Source: CAYVFC01 sp964450715 (lineage in GTDB: Bacteria > Myxococcota_A > Polyangia > Polyangiales > JAFGIB01). Taken from it: a DNA stretch of 19,253 nt. Shown in pieces: positions 1-8,122 of this stretch. Every line of letters starts with the position of its first letter. The first letter of the stretch is position 1. Under the pieces are notes generated by a model that saw only the letters and a program-made list of their open reading frames with translations, had not been told where the DNA came from and did not search any database. The stretch is from contig CAYVFC010000146.1 of NCBI GenBank assembly GCA_964450715.1, positions 1 through 19,253 of the forward strand. The letters are read 5' to 3'. The position numbers and the translations under genes were made by a program.

Positions 1-461
1 GCGCGGCGCAAGTTCAAATACAGGGGGCTCAAAACCTCCCGGTCACGGCACTAGTGGCGGCGCTGTCGGACAGCGACGCCCAGGTACGCGCCGCCGCCGC
101 CACCGGCCTGGGCGAGGTGGGGACCAGGGGGTCGCTCGATACGCTCTTCCACGCGCTGGACCGGGGCGTGATGGAGTGCGCGACGGCCATCGGCAAGATC
201 ATCCCGGCCGACCAGCTCGACCGCCTGCTGGGATACCTCGATCGCGTACCGTTCGGTTCGCTCAGCCCGGCTTTCGACCAGGTGCTGGCCAGGGAGGACG
301 TTTCCGAAAAGGCCAAGCTCAAGGTCATCGCCGGACTGGGAGACATGGCCACCTCCGAGATCAAAGGCTACCTGGTGGACTACCTGAGCAGCGTGGGCGA
401 AAACGCCCCGCCCGCCGTCATTCGCGCCGTGCGCTCCACCATACAACTCATCGCCGACTGA
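1..461 (+). CDS. HEAT-repeat protein, C-terminal part (5' truncated by window edge)
   Basis: The reading frame is open from base 3 to the TGA at 459-461 with no stop at the left edge, so this is the last ~152 codons of a longer gene. The GTG at 54 is internal to a repeat and is not taken as the start. The visible protein is made of helical pairs typical of HEAT/armadillo-like repeats. The clearest is an LVAALSDSDAQVRAAAATGLGEVG unit, written here only as its pattern: Leu/Ala-rich helix, D-x-D-x-x-V-R turn, A-x-x-x-L-G-x-x-G helix. Later helices (around KAKLKVIAGLGDM and the IRAVRSTIQL end) are more diverged. No catalytic motif is visible. HEAT solenoids are protein-protein scaffolds; the partner is unknown. 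The downstream gene starts 14 bases after this stop and its Shine-Dalgarno overlaps the stop codon, so the two probably share a transcript. Confidence 0.85.
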   Translation, partial: AAQVQIQGAQNLPVTALVAALSDSDAQVRAAAATGLGEVGTRGSLDTLFHALDRGVMECATAIGKIIPADQLDRLLGYLDRVPFGSLSPAFDQVLAREDVSEKAKLKVIAGLGDMATSEIKGYLVDYLSSVGENAPPAVIRAVRSTIQLIAD

Positions 462-475
462 AAGGATATCGCGTC

Positions 476-2719
476 ATGACAGATTCATCGTCGAGCTCCC
501 GGCAACAGCAGCAGGCGCAGGTCCGCTCGTTCGCGTTTCCGGGCGGACGACGGTTCTGGCTCGCTGCCCTAGAAGTGGTTTTAAGACCACTTCTACCAGC
601 GGTAGCGACCGTCGTGATGATGGGTTGCGGATCCGCCCCGTCCGCCTTTTCTGCCAGCTTCCCGGATAACGAAGAGAGATCGATCCGCAACCTATTGGCC
701 CGGGTGCAGGCCGCGCCGGCCAGACCCTCCCGAGCCGTCGCCGTGGGTGTCGCTACCGATCCGGCACGGATCTACGCCTTCGACATGCAGGCCGAAAAGA
801 TCCTGTGGCAGGACGCCACCGATACCTGGTTCACCCCCGTGGTGGCCGGCGACTACGTGGTCGCCCAGGAGAGGCGGGGGGTGGTCGTACGCGGTCTGAT
901 GGACGGCAAGGTCGTGCTCAACCTGACCGACCCCTCGCGCTCCCTCAAGGGCGCCGACGCCTCGGGCGGCCTGATCGCAGTGGTGCTGGGCAAGGACTCC
1001 GGAGACGGCAGCGGCTACGAGGTAGTGGCCGCCCGCAACGGCTCGATCATCTGGCGCCGCGATCTCTCCTCGGTGGCCGGAGTCCCGGCGGTAGCCGGAA
1101 ACGTCGTGGTCGTACCCTGGAACCACCAGTACCTCTCGGCCCTGGACGGTGTGACGGGCGAGGAGGTGGCCCGGATCCGCGTTCTGGATACGGTGGTGGG
1201 ACACGCCTTCATCGACCGCGGCACACTCTACGGCGGCAGCACCGATCAGGTTTTTCCCGTCAGCCAGGCGCTGGCGGCCGGCACCGTCAACAGCGGTCCC
1301 CATTACCTGCTGCCCGAGAAGAAGGTCCCCGGCCAGCCGCTGCTGCTGGCCGATGCCTACGCGCCCGATCCGGTTCCCTCGCCGGACAGCGCCCGGCACC
1401 ACATTCAGTTCGGCTGGCTGCCGGTAGCAGGCGGCCAGACCGGGCTGGGGCTGGAGGACGACACCATCTACCTGGTGTTCTATCGCTTCGTCCTGGCCTT
1501 TGAACCGGACACCTTCGAGCTGCGCTGGATCTATACCAATCCCGAGGATCTGGTGGGGATGAGAGTGCAGCCCGGCGGCGTGCTCTTCGCCGACGAGGCC
1601 GGAGAGATGGGACTGCTGTCCGCCAAGAGCGGCACCCTGCACTGGAAGGGGAGCACCGGGCTGCGCAGCCAGGTGATCAAGTTCGCCGCCGGGGCCAGCG
1701 CGGTGTCGGCCGGCGGCGGTAGCGAGCAGGCGACCGGCCCGCTCGCCGAGCAGTTGCTGACCGCGGCGCAGCACCCCGACGCCAGGCTGGTACCCATCCG
1801 GTTGATGCTGGTCGATCTGCTGGCGGTCCTGGACGATTCCGCGTCCACCGCCGGTCTAATCGATCTATGCGAGAACCGGCGCAACACGCCGCCGGTGCGT
1901 GAGGCCGCCTGCAAGGCGCTCGGTAAACGCGAGGTCGGAGCCGAGCACGTGCTGGAAGCCCTGAAGCAGCACGCCGCTTTCCTGGAGGGCACGACCACCC
2001 CGCCGGTGGGCTCGCTGGCCAAGGCGGCCGCGCGGCTCAAGGAGTCGCGAGCGGTGGGTCTGCTCATCGCCCACCTGCGCGATCCCAACACCCCGTCGGC
2101 CGACCTCTCCCCCTTGGTAATAGCCCTCAAGGAGCTGAAAGATCGCGCGGCGGTACAGCCGCTGATCGACTTCCTGCGCATGTACCACGCGGATACCCCG
2201 GACGATCAGGTGACCGCGGCACTGGGGGAAACGGTCGACGCGCTGATCGCTCTGAGCGGCCCGGCGGCGGTCGAAGTGCTGACGGAAATCGCCTCCGACC
2301 AGCTCGGCAATCCGACCGTACGCCAGCGCGCTCGCCAAGCGCTCGACGCGATAGAAAAAGCAAAGCAAGAAGCCGAGAAGAGCGACGCCGAACGGCAGAC
2401 CGAAATGGAGAAACAGGCCGCGGCCCAACAGGAAGAAGCGGCGGAGCCCGCGGCCCCGCTGGCACAATTCCTCTCCAAGGCGGCTATCGAGAAGACGCTG
2501 GAGCCCGTGAGCGACCAGTTGCAGGCCTGCCTGGCGAAGGACGCGAAGAAGCTGCGCTCCGCCCTCTTGCTCATGGTGATCCACCGGGGCGATTTGATCT
2601 CGATCCACGTGCAGCCCGCCTCGCTGCAGAGCTGCATCGAGCCGCTGGTCCGCTCCCAGAAGTTCCCCATCACCAAGACGGCCAAGGAGCGCGTCAGATT
2701 CGCCCTCGACGCCCGCTGA
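476..2719 (+). CDS. Envelope protein with PQQ-like beta-propeller, HEAT repeats and AgmX/PglI-like C-terminal tail
   Basis: The protein is 747 aa from the ATG at 476, which has AAAGGA at 461-466 nine bases upstream. The frame stays open upstream to 176, but that part overlaps the preceding gene. Residues ~25-51 (RRFWLAAL...VVMMGC) look like a lipoprotein signal with Cys51; the lipobox is imperfect (Met at -3 and -2). Residues ~88-395 hold repeated beta-strands with YAFD, ILWQD, SALDGVTGE and LRWIY signatures of a PQQ/WD-type propeller. Residues ~425-625 are helical HEAT-like pairs (e.g. VREAACKALGKREVG). A charged Gln/Glu/Lys/Ala-rich linker (625-660) follows. The last ~75 residues carry QACL...V...GDLISIHV...C...PLVRSQKFP, which resembles the myxobacterial AgmX/PglI C-terminal domain. 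Role unknown; a periplasmic scaffold in a complex is a reasonable inference. Confidence 0.85.
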   Translation: MTDSSSSSRQQQQAQVRSFAFPGGRRFWLAALEVVLRPLLPAVATVVMMGCGSAPSAFSASFPDNEERSIRNLLARVQAAPARPSRAVAVGVATDPARIYAFDMQAEKILWQDATDTWFTPVVAGDYVVAQERRGVVVRGLMDGKVVLNLTDPSRSLKGADASGGLIAVVLGKDSGDGSGYEVVAARNGSIIWRRDLSSVAGVPAVAGNVVVVPWNHQYLSALDGVTGEEVARIRVLDTVVGHAFIDRGTLYGGSTDQVFPVSQALAAGTVNSGPHYLLPEKKVPGQPLLLADAYAPDPVPSPDSARHHIQFGWLPVAGGQTGLGLEDDTIYLVFYRFVLAFEPDTFELRWIYTNPEDLVGMRVQPGGVLFADEAGEMGLLSAKSGTLHWKGSTGLRSQVIKFAAGASAVSAGGGSEQATGPLAEQLLTAAQHPDARLVPIRLMLVDLLAVLDDSASTAGLIDLCENRRNTPPVREAACKALGKREVGAEHVLEALKQHAAFLEGTTTPPVGSLAKAAARLKESRAVGLLIAHLRDPNTPSADLSPLVIALKELKDRAAVQPLIDFLRMYHADTPDDQVTAALGETVDALIALSGPAAVEVLTEIASDQLGNPTVRQRARQALDAIEKAKQEAEKSDAERQTEMEKQAAAQQEEAAEPAAPLAQFLSKAAIEKTLEPVSDQLQACLAKDAKKLRSALLLMVIHRGDLISIHVQPASLQSCIEPLVRSQKFPITKTAKERVRFALDAR
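570..595. repeat. Perfect 10-bp inverted repeat inside the signal-peptide coding region
   Basis: TAGAAGTGGT at 570-579 is matched exactly by ACCACTTCTA at 586-595, with the six-base loop TTTAAG. It is AT-rich compared with its surroundings and encodes about residues 32-40 of the exported protein (LEVVLRPLL), close to the lipobox. It could form an mRNA hairpin about 95 bases after the start codon or be a remnant of a small mobile palindrome. The sequence does not decide between these. Confidence 0.8.
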
Positions 2720-2732
2720 TCCCCGTCCCTGA

Positions 2733-2836
2733 CTGTCATTGAAAGTGCACTGTCATTGAGAGCGTAGCGAGAAACCTCCTCCTTCTCCTATGCGACATCC
2801 TCGGTCGAGGAGATTTCTCCGGTTGGTCGAAATGAC

Positions 2837-2837
<1 letters not shown>
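2733..2837. repeat. Palindromic intergenic repeat element (TGTCATT...AATGACA ends)
   Basis: CTGTCATTGA occurs twice in direct orientation (2733-2742 and 2750-2759). The second copy begins an imperfect palindrome. TGTCATT (2751-2757) is mirrored by AATGACA (2831-2837), and internally GAGAAACCTCCTC is mirrored by GAGGAGATTTCTC with one mismatch. This layout fits a REP/MITE-like dispersed hairpin element of the TGTCATT...AATGACA kind that I recall from other bacterial genomes; only one copy is visible here. Its last base is the first base of the following start codon, so it has replaced the whole leader of the symporter gene. It may also act as a transcription barrier after the upstream gene. 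Confidence 0.65.
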
Positions 2838-4144
<1,307 letters not shown>

Positions 4145-4177
4145 TCGGTCACCCGTCGGTCCGGAGGAGGAAAAAGC

Positions 4178-4372
4178 TCAGTGCGACGAATGCTCGCGGC
4201 CGTCGTCCAGCTCGTGTCCCGGCTTGCCCATCACTTTCTTCCGGCACTGTTCGCACAGATAGGCGATACGGCGCAGCAAGCCCGTCTTCGGGTCCACCCA
4301 TTCCTCGACCGTCGTGGCCTGCTCTCGGCACTCGGCGCACAACGCATTCGGGGAGATCTTCCGCTTCCGCAT
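4178..4372 (-). CDS. Small zinc-ribbon-like protein
   Basis: This is a 64-aa basic, soluble protein with two CxxC knuckles, C12-A-E-C15 and C40-E-Q-C43, separated by 24 residues. That is the usual spacing of a small treble-clef or zinc-ribbon fold. A GAGG lies about eight bases upstream of the ATG (4370-4372 read in reverse). The C-terminus is hydrophilic (GHELDDGREHSSH). It probably binds one zinc ion and may contact nucleic acid or protein; no specific family is recognised. It converges with the symporter at 4144 and diverges from the GltS gene across a 320-base spacer. Confidence 0.7.
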   Translation of the reverse strand: MRKRKISPNALCAECREQATTVEEWVDPKTGLLRRIAYLCEQCRKKVMGKPGHELDDGREHSSH

Positions 4373-4693
4373 GAAAGGAACCTCGATCGATCTTATTCTA
4401 CATATACAGTGGTCAGAAAGATACCATCGGTCGAAAAATTACCTTTCCATTCATGACCGATCTGTGAGCGGATGAGGCAGGAAAGCGCCTGAGCGACCAC
4501 AACACACCACGGTGTAGGCCGCGACTTATCCGGACGGCGAAAACCACTTGTTGTCGGGTGGTTGCCGGGGTTTTCTCGGAGAAAAGTGAGTAGATCCTGT
4601 CTCACAAAGTCTTCCACGTCGCGCTCCGAGAGGCGGCTGAAAGGCTTTATGAGACAGGATCTGGTAAAATGGAAAACCTGAGGAACCGGACAA
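4373..4693. other. Structured intergenic region upstream of the GltS gene
   Basis: These 321 bases contain no convincing gene. A minus-strand open frame runs through them, but it continues into GltS coding sequence, has poor codon bias and matches no family I know. The region carries several inverted repeats: CAGG/CCTG at 4478-4491, ACACC/GGTGT at 4504-4515, AACCAC/GTGGTT at 4542-4563, the near-perfect palindrome TTTTCTCGGAGAAAA at 4571-4585, and a 13-bp repeat at 4592-4662. Its left end (4385-4440) is AT-rich and could hold the promoter of the small minus-strand gene. Confidence 0.6.
4592..4662. repeat. 13-bp perfect inverted repeat ahead of the GltS gene
   Basis: AGATCCTGTCTCA (4592-4604) is exactly complementary to TGAGACAGGATCT (4650-4662). 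After one mismatch, four more bases pair (AAAG with CTTT). The interior is 45 bases, and the right arm ends 31 bases before the ATG of the symporter. It could be the ends of a very small non-autonomous element, or a large leader hairpin affecting gltS expression. Confidence 0.75.
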
Positions 4694-6046
4694 ATGAGCG
4701 CCTCGAATATAATTACGGATATCTCGTTCATAGCCGTCTTCCTTCTGCTTGGAACTGCGGTCCGCAGCAAAATTCCCATTTTGGAACAGTTGGTACTGCC
4801 GGCTTCGGTGATCGGAGGCGCTCTCGGTCTACTGCTGGGCGGCAACGGGCTCGGATGGATACCCATTTCGGACTCGATGTCCGACTATGCGGCAGGCCTA
4901 ATCGATCTAGTCTTCGCCGGTCTCTTTATCGGTAGAACCGTGCCGGCGTTTCGCACGATGGCGAAGCGGGCGGGGGCGCAAGCCGCCTATGCGTATTTCA
5001 ATATCGCCGGACAGATCGCCATCGGCCTGCTGGTGGTCGTCGGCTTCGGCGCGGCGGGCATCGCCCTGCACCCGATGTTCGCCGTTCAGCTGGCCGCCGG
5101 CTTTCAGGGGGGGCCGGGCACCGCCACAGCCCTGGCGCCCATGATAGAGAAACTGGGCTGGTCGGCCGCCGAGTCAGCTGCCGTGGGAGAGGCGTGCGCG
5201 GTTTCCGGACTGCTGTTTTCCATCCTGATCGGCGTGATCCTGGTCAATTTGGCTGTCGCACGCGGGTTGTCCACCAGGGGATCCGGGGACGCGAGCCGGA
5301 CGACCCGCGCGGCCACTTTTGTCGCCCTGGACGAACGCAGAGAGATCGGTCGCGAGGTAACCACCCCCGAGGCGGCGAGCAGCCTGGCATTCAACTTCTG
5401 CTTCATGGCGCTCGCCGTTCTCGGTGGGAAGCTGCTCTGGTCGGGGATCGCCTTCGCCGTCCCCCCGCTGAAGATCCTCCCCACGTTTCCCTTCGTTCTG
5501 GTGGCCGGCCTGCTCGTACAGACACTCCTGCAAAAGGCCAAGCTCGATTCGCTCACCGACAGAAAAACGATAGAGGCATTGTCGACCTTCGCCCTCGATA
5601 TCCTGATCGTGGCCTCGCTGATGTCGATCGAGCTCAGAGCGGTGGCCGCGTATGCCCTGCCGCTGGCGGTCATGATGGCGCTCGGGCTCGCGTTCAACCT
5701 CTGGCAGTTCGCTTGGCTCGCCCCCCGCATCCTGCCCGGAGCCTGGCTGGAAAAGGCGCTCAGCGAATGGGGTCAGAGCACGGGCTCGACTCCGCAGGCA
5801 ATGCTGTTGCTGCGAATGGTCGATCCGAGACTCGAGACCGACGCCGCCGAGGCATTCGCCCTGAAGATATTCCTCTTCACGCCGGTGGTATTTCCGCTCA
5901 CAGTAGCGCTCATGCCGGCCATGGTATCGCGGGGCCCCGGTTTCTTCCTCATCGTCTACTGCCTGGCCATGGTGGTTATTCTCGGCCTGTGCAGGGCGCT
6001 GACCTGGCAGAGGAACGAGCGGCGATCGCTACGAGACAGCGGCTGA
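4694..6046 (+). CDS. gltS: Sodium:glutamate symporter, GltS/ESS family
   Basis: This is a 450-aa polytopic membrane protein with two related halves. The first carries the glycine-rich motif GFQGGPGTATAL (about 136-147) and the second GQSTGSTPQAM (360-370). These are the re-entrant-loop signatures of the ESS/GltS family, which imports glutamate with Na+. The hydrophilic stretch at ~190-228 is the loop between the halves. The ATG at 4694 has TGAGGA at 4679-4684 nine bases upstream. The mid-region motif is GGPGTA where many GltS proteins have GGHGTA, so substrate preference may differ. It is a second acidic-amino-acid importer, unrelated in fold to the DAACS symporter encoded at 2837-4144. Confidence 0.92.
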   Translation: MSASNIITDISFIAVFLLLGTAVRSKIPILEQLVLPASVIGGALGLLLGGNGLGWIPISDSMSDYAAGLIDLVFAGLFIGRTVPAFRTMAKRAGAQAAYAYFNIAGQIAIGLLVVVGFGAAGIALHPMFAVQLAAGFQGGPGTATALAPMIEKLGWSAAESAAVGEACAVSGLLFSILIGVILVNLAVARGLSTRGSGDASRTTRAATFVALDERREIGREVTTPEAASSLAFNFCFMALAVLGGKLLWSGIAFAVPPLKILPTFPFVLVAGLLVQTLLQKAKLDSLTDRKTIEALSTFALDILIVASLMSIELRAVAAYALPLAVMMALGLAFNLWQFAWLAPRILPGAWLEKALSEWGQSTGSTPQAMLLLRMVDPRLETDAAEAFALKIFLFTPVVFPLTVALMPAMVSRGPGFFLIVYCLAMVVILGLCRALTWQRNERRSLRDSG

Positions 6047-6317
6047 CCTCGACCGACCCCGTCGCCGGAGGTCGACCGGCCTGGCGTGGGCGTCCGTCCG
6101 CTCGCAAGATCCGAAACGCCTCGATACCGCCGACAGATCGTAACCGTTCAGGGGGGGCAGTGCTGTCTGAGACGACGGCGGCCAATCCATCCCGAAAAAC
6201 CGGCTTTCGTCCTCGGGCCAGCTCGTCAGGTACAGGGAGTACCATCCTCGCCGGCCCTGCGGGCGCGCTCGGTATTTCGGGCGCCTTGGCCGCCGCACTG
6301 TCCAAGGCCTGAACGCT

Positions 6318-6361
6318 TACGACAGATCCGCCGCTCTCGCCCGTTTTTGCTTTCTGTCGTA
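6318..6361. repeat. 9-bp inverted repeat overlapping the lipoprotein promoter
   Basis: TACGACAGA (6318-6326) is complementary to TCTGTCGTA (6353-6361), with a 26-base interior ending in GTTTTTGCTT. The right arm overlaps the TACAAT hexamer. It could be an operator or a weak terminator after the symporter gene. Confidence 0.45.
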
Positions 6362-6365
6362 CAAT
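6360..6365 (+). promoter_or_regulatory. Putative -10 element TACAAT of the Cys-rich lipoprotein gene
   Basis: TACAAT lies 33 bases before the ATG at 6399, in the context GTACAATACGG. The same 11 bases occur on the minus strand ahead of the bactofilin gene. No clear -35 hexamer is seen at normal spacing. Confidence 0.4.
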
Positions 6366-6398
6366 ACGGCTTCTCTTACCGATCGCGGGGAAAGAGCC

Positions 6399-7469
6399 AT
6401 GCGGACCTTACTTATCGCTATTCTACTGCTGGCGGGCGCCGGCTTGATCGCCGCCGGCTGCGAGCACGACCTGAGCAAAATCGCCCCGGCTGGGGATGAG
6501 CGGGACGGAGGCGGCTCGGGCTCGGGCGGGCAGAGCGGCTCCGGCGGCGAAAGCGGTACGGGCGGTTCGCCCGATGAAAGCGGTACGGGAGGAGAGAGCG
6601 GAGGCGGAGGCGATATCAGTTGCGAGCCCGGCAGCTCGCAGCCCTGCCTCTGCCCGGAAGGCGCCGAGGCGGAGCAGCATTGCCAGCCCGACGGTTCCTA
6701 TGGGCCCTGTCAATGCGAGCCGAGTGCGGGCGGAACCGGCGGCGACGGCCAGGCGGGAATCGGCGGGCGCAGCGGCGTTGGCGGTATAGGCGGTATAGGC
6801 GGTGAAGGAGGCGACGGCGGCGTCGGCCCGGTCGGCGGAAGCCCCGGTGACGGGATCATATGCGAGGCAGACTGCATCGGAGATACGGCGGTCGAGTTGT
6901 GCATGCAGTACTGCAACATGTTCTGCGACAACCTGGAGCGCTTCTGCGACAGCTCCCGCTGTCCGGCCCGAGATATTTTCTGCGCCGCGGACGGAACCAT
7001 CACCCAGACCTGCCTGTCCAGCTGCAACGACGGAGACGTGAGCTGCACGCGCGCGGTCTGCGAGTTCGAAAAGACCTTCAGCTGCGCGGACTACGCGCAG
7101 TACTGCCTGAACGGCGACGCGACCTGTGACATGGGTGGAACCTGCCGCGATACCTGCAACACCCCCTACGACATGGAGTGCGACGACGGGGGCGAGGGCT
7201 CGCTGTACAGCACCTGCGCCTGGGGTACGGACTGCAGCGACTGCGGTCCTCGGTACGGCGATCCGCCCCCTTGCTCGGCCATCGGCTGCGATTGCGCCAG
7301 CAACGGCGATTGCTGCGGCTGGCACTTCGGCCTCACCTATTGCGTTGACTTCGGGGACGGATTCCGTAACTGCTACGCCACCTGCACCTCGCCGGGCAGC
7401 GGCGAGTGCGACCCGGGATTCGAGTGCGTCTACGTGGAGTCCACGTATATCTGCGCTCCCGTGGCTTGA
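6399..7469 (+). CDS. Cys-rich lipoprotein with Gly/Ser linkers
   Basis: The protein is 356 aa. Residues 1-21 are a classical lipoprotein signal (hydrophobic core, IAAGC, Cys21). Two low-complexity Gly/Ser/Asp/Glu linkers (~31-72 and ~108-152) flank a small module with the pattern C-x6-PCLCP...C...DGSYGPCQC, seen repeatedly in myxobacterial secreted proteins. Residues ~154-354 contain dozens of cysteines, including CMQYCNMFCDN and CDCASNGDCCGW, and probably form many disulfides outside the inner membrane. No catalytic motif is visible. A surface or outer-membrane-tethered binding or structural role is the safest reading. The ATG at 6399 follows a GGGGAAAGAG sequence and is required for the signal peptide. 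The next gene starts 64 bases downstream. Confidence 0.88.
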   Translation: MRTLLIAILLLAGAGLIAAGCEHDLSKIAPAGDERDGGGSGSGGQSGSGGESGTGGSPDESGTGGESGGGGDISCEPGSSQPCLCPEGAEAEQHCQPDGSYGPCQCEPSAGGTGGDGQAGIGGRSGVGGIGGIGGEGGDGGVGPVGGSPGDGIICEADCIGDTAVELCMQYCNMFCDNLERFCDSSRCPARDIFCAADGTITQTCLSSCNDGDVSCTRAVCEFEKTFSCADYAQYCLNGDATCDMGGTCRDTCNTPYDMECDDGGEGSLYSTCAWGTDCSDCGPRYGDPPPCSAIGCDCASNGDCCGWHFGLTYCVDFGDGFRNCYATCTSPGSGECDPGFECVYVESTYICAPVA

Positions 7470-7533
7470 GCGCGGAAAAGCGGCCAGGCGTCTATCGCCA
7501 ACGCGCCCCGAACGCGAGCGAAACGGAGCGACG

Positions 7534-7785
7534 ATGACGCGGCTCGAAACGTCAGAGCAGGGCAATCGGGAGAAGCTCCCGGAAGGTGGTCCGGAAGAAC
7601 ATCCGGCAGAAAAACCGGGAACCGAACCGGACGAGAGGTCGGAAGAGCAACAGACCTCCTCATCCGTCCGCTGCCCGGTCGACGGTCACGAGGGCGTGGG
7701 ATGCAACGAGGTGTGCGTCCCCCTGGAAGGCATCGGCATGTGCGGCCGACCAGCGCCCCACGCGAAAAAGAAGCGCAGGCGCTGA
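7534..7785 (+). CDS. Small hypothetical protein with C-terminal Cys cluster
   Basis: The protein is 83 aa from the ATG at 7534, with GGAG at 7525-7528 five bases upstream. The first ~45 residues are hydrophilic and probably disordered (Glu, Pro, Gly, Ser). The second part has four cysteines in RCPVDGHEGVGCNEVC...GMCG and then a very basic tail (KKKRRR). There is no signal peptide, so it is probably cytoplasmic; a metal-binding or nucleic-acid-binding role is possible but not shown. I recognise no family. Support comes from the ribosome site, the ordered Cys pattern and the position 64 bases after the lipoprotein gene. Confidence 0.55.
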   Translation: MTRLETSEQGNREKLPEGGPEEHPAEKPGTEPDERSEEQQTSSSVRCPVDGHEGVGCNEVCVPLEGIGMCGRPAPHAKKKRRR

Positions 7786-8122
7786 CCGGGAACGGCGCCT
7801 CCTCTACCCCCTCCCCCTTGACAGAAACAGTAATAAATACGGTGGTTTATTCACTCGACCCGACGTACCGGTGGAATCCGGAGCCCGATCGTCTCCGACC
7901 GGTCGGTAGTGAACGCGGACCGGATTTGCCCGAAAGTTGCCCGTGCGCCCCCGATGGTGGCTCTTATTGCGGATGCAGTCTGTGTTATCCCTGTCCTGGA
8001 GCGGACAATCGCCCTACCGGGCTGAGTCGATTCTCGACCGGGTCGCGGTTGCGCGATTGTACGGCGGAGAGCTACTCAAAGAAGACGACGAGGACGGAAC
8101 ATTGCTGGACTGGTTTCTGGAA
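7786..8122. other. Ambiguous stretch between the small Cys protein and the TPR/periplasmic-binding lipoprotein
   Basis: Two overlapping plus-strand frames compete here. One runs from a TTG at 7818 to a TGA at 8127-8129 and has a Cys cluster (CPCAPDGGSYCGCSLCYPC) near 7940-8000. The other is the upstream continuation of the lipoprotein frame, open from a TTG at 7937 and with an ATG at 7973. Neither has a strong Shine-Dalgarno. Codon bias is weaker than in the confirmed genes. AATAAA/TTTATT at 7832-7851 forms an inverted repeat next to TTGACA (7818-7823), so part of the stretch may be regulatory. Confidence 0.45.
7832..7851. repeat. AT-rich inverted repeat AATAAA/TTTATT
   Basis: AATAAA (7832-7837) and TTTATT (7846-7851) pair across an eight-base loop, and outer AGT/ACT can extend the pairing with one bulge. 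It is strikingly AT-rich for this GC-rich window and lies just after TTGACA at 7818-7823. It may be an operator or part of a promoter. Confidence 0.4.

Larger units (their letters stand above)
6047..6398. other. Intergenic spacer with no supported gene
   Basis: There are short open frames on both strands, but none has a ribosome site, a family motif or codon bias like its neighbours. A run of seven G lies near 6150-6160. The right end carries a 9-bp inverted repeat and a promoter-like TACAAT serving the lipoprotein gene at 6399. Confidence 0.5.

Noticed and set aside
692..1774. 360-codon minus-strand frame opposite the propeller/HEAT gene
   Set aside because: It is a shadow of a clear plus-strand domain protein, with no ribosome site or motif.
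4393..4866. Minus-strand frame of 157 codons, considered as a transposase fragment
   Set aside because: Its first part is antisense to gltS, the rest passes through inverted repeats, and no transposase catalytic motif is visible.
5976..6305. Minus-strand frame of 109 codons in the spacer after gltS
   Set aside because: It overlaps the end of gltS and has no ribosome site, no family resemblance and no supporting context.
6520..6860. Gly-rich direct repeats (GGxGG units, GGIGGIGG) considered as a tandem repeat element
   Set aside because: They are codon-level low complexity of the lipoprotein linkers in frame, not an independent repeat.
6423..7565. 380-codon minus-strand frame opposite the Cys-rich lipoprotein
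   Set aside because: It is an Ala/Val/Arg-rich mirror of the Gly/Cys codons on the plus strand; the plus-strand protein has a signal peptide and ordered cysteines.
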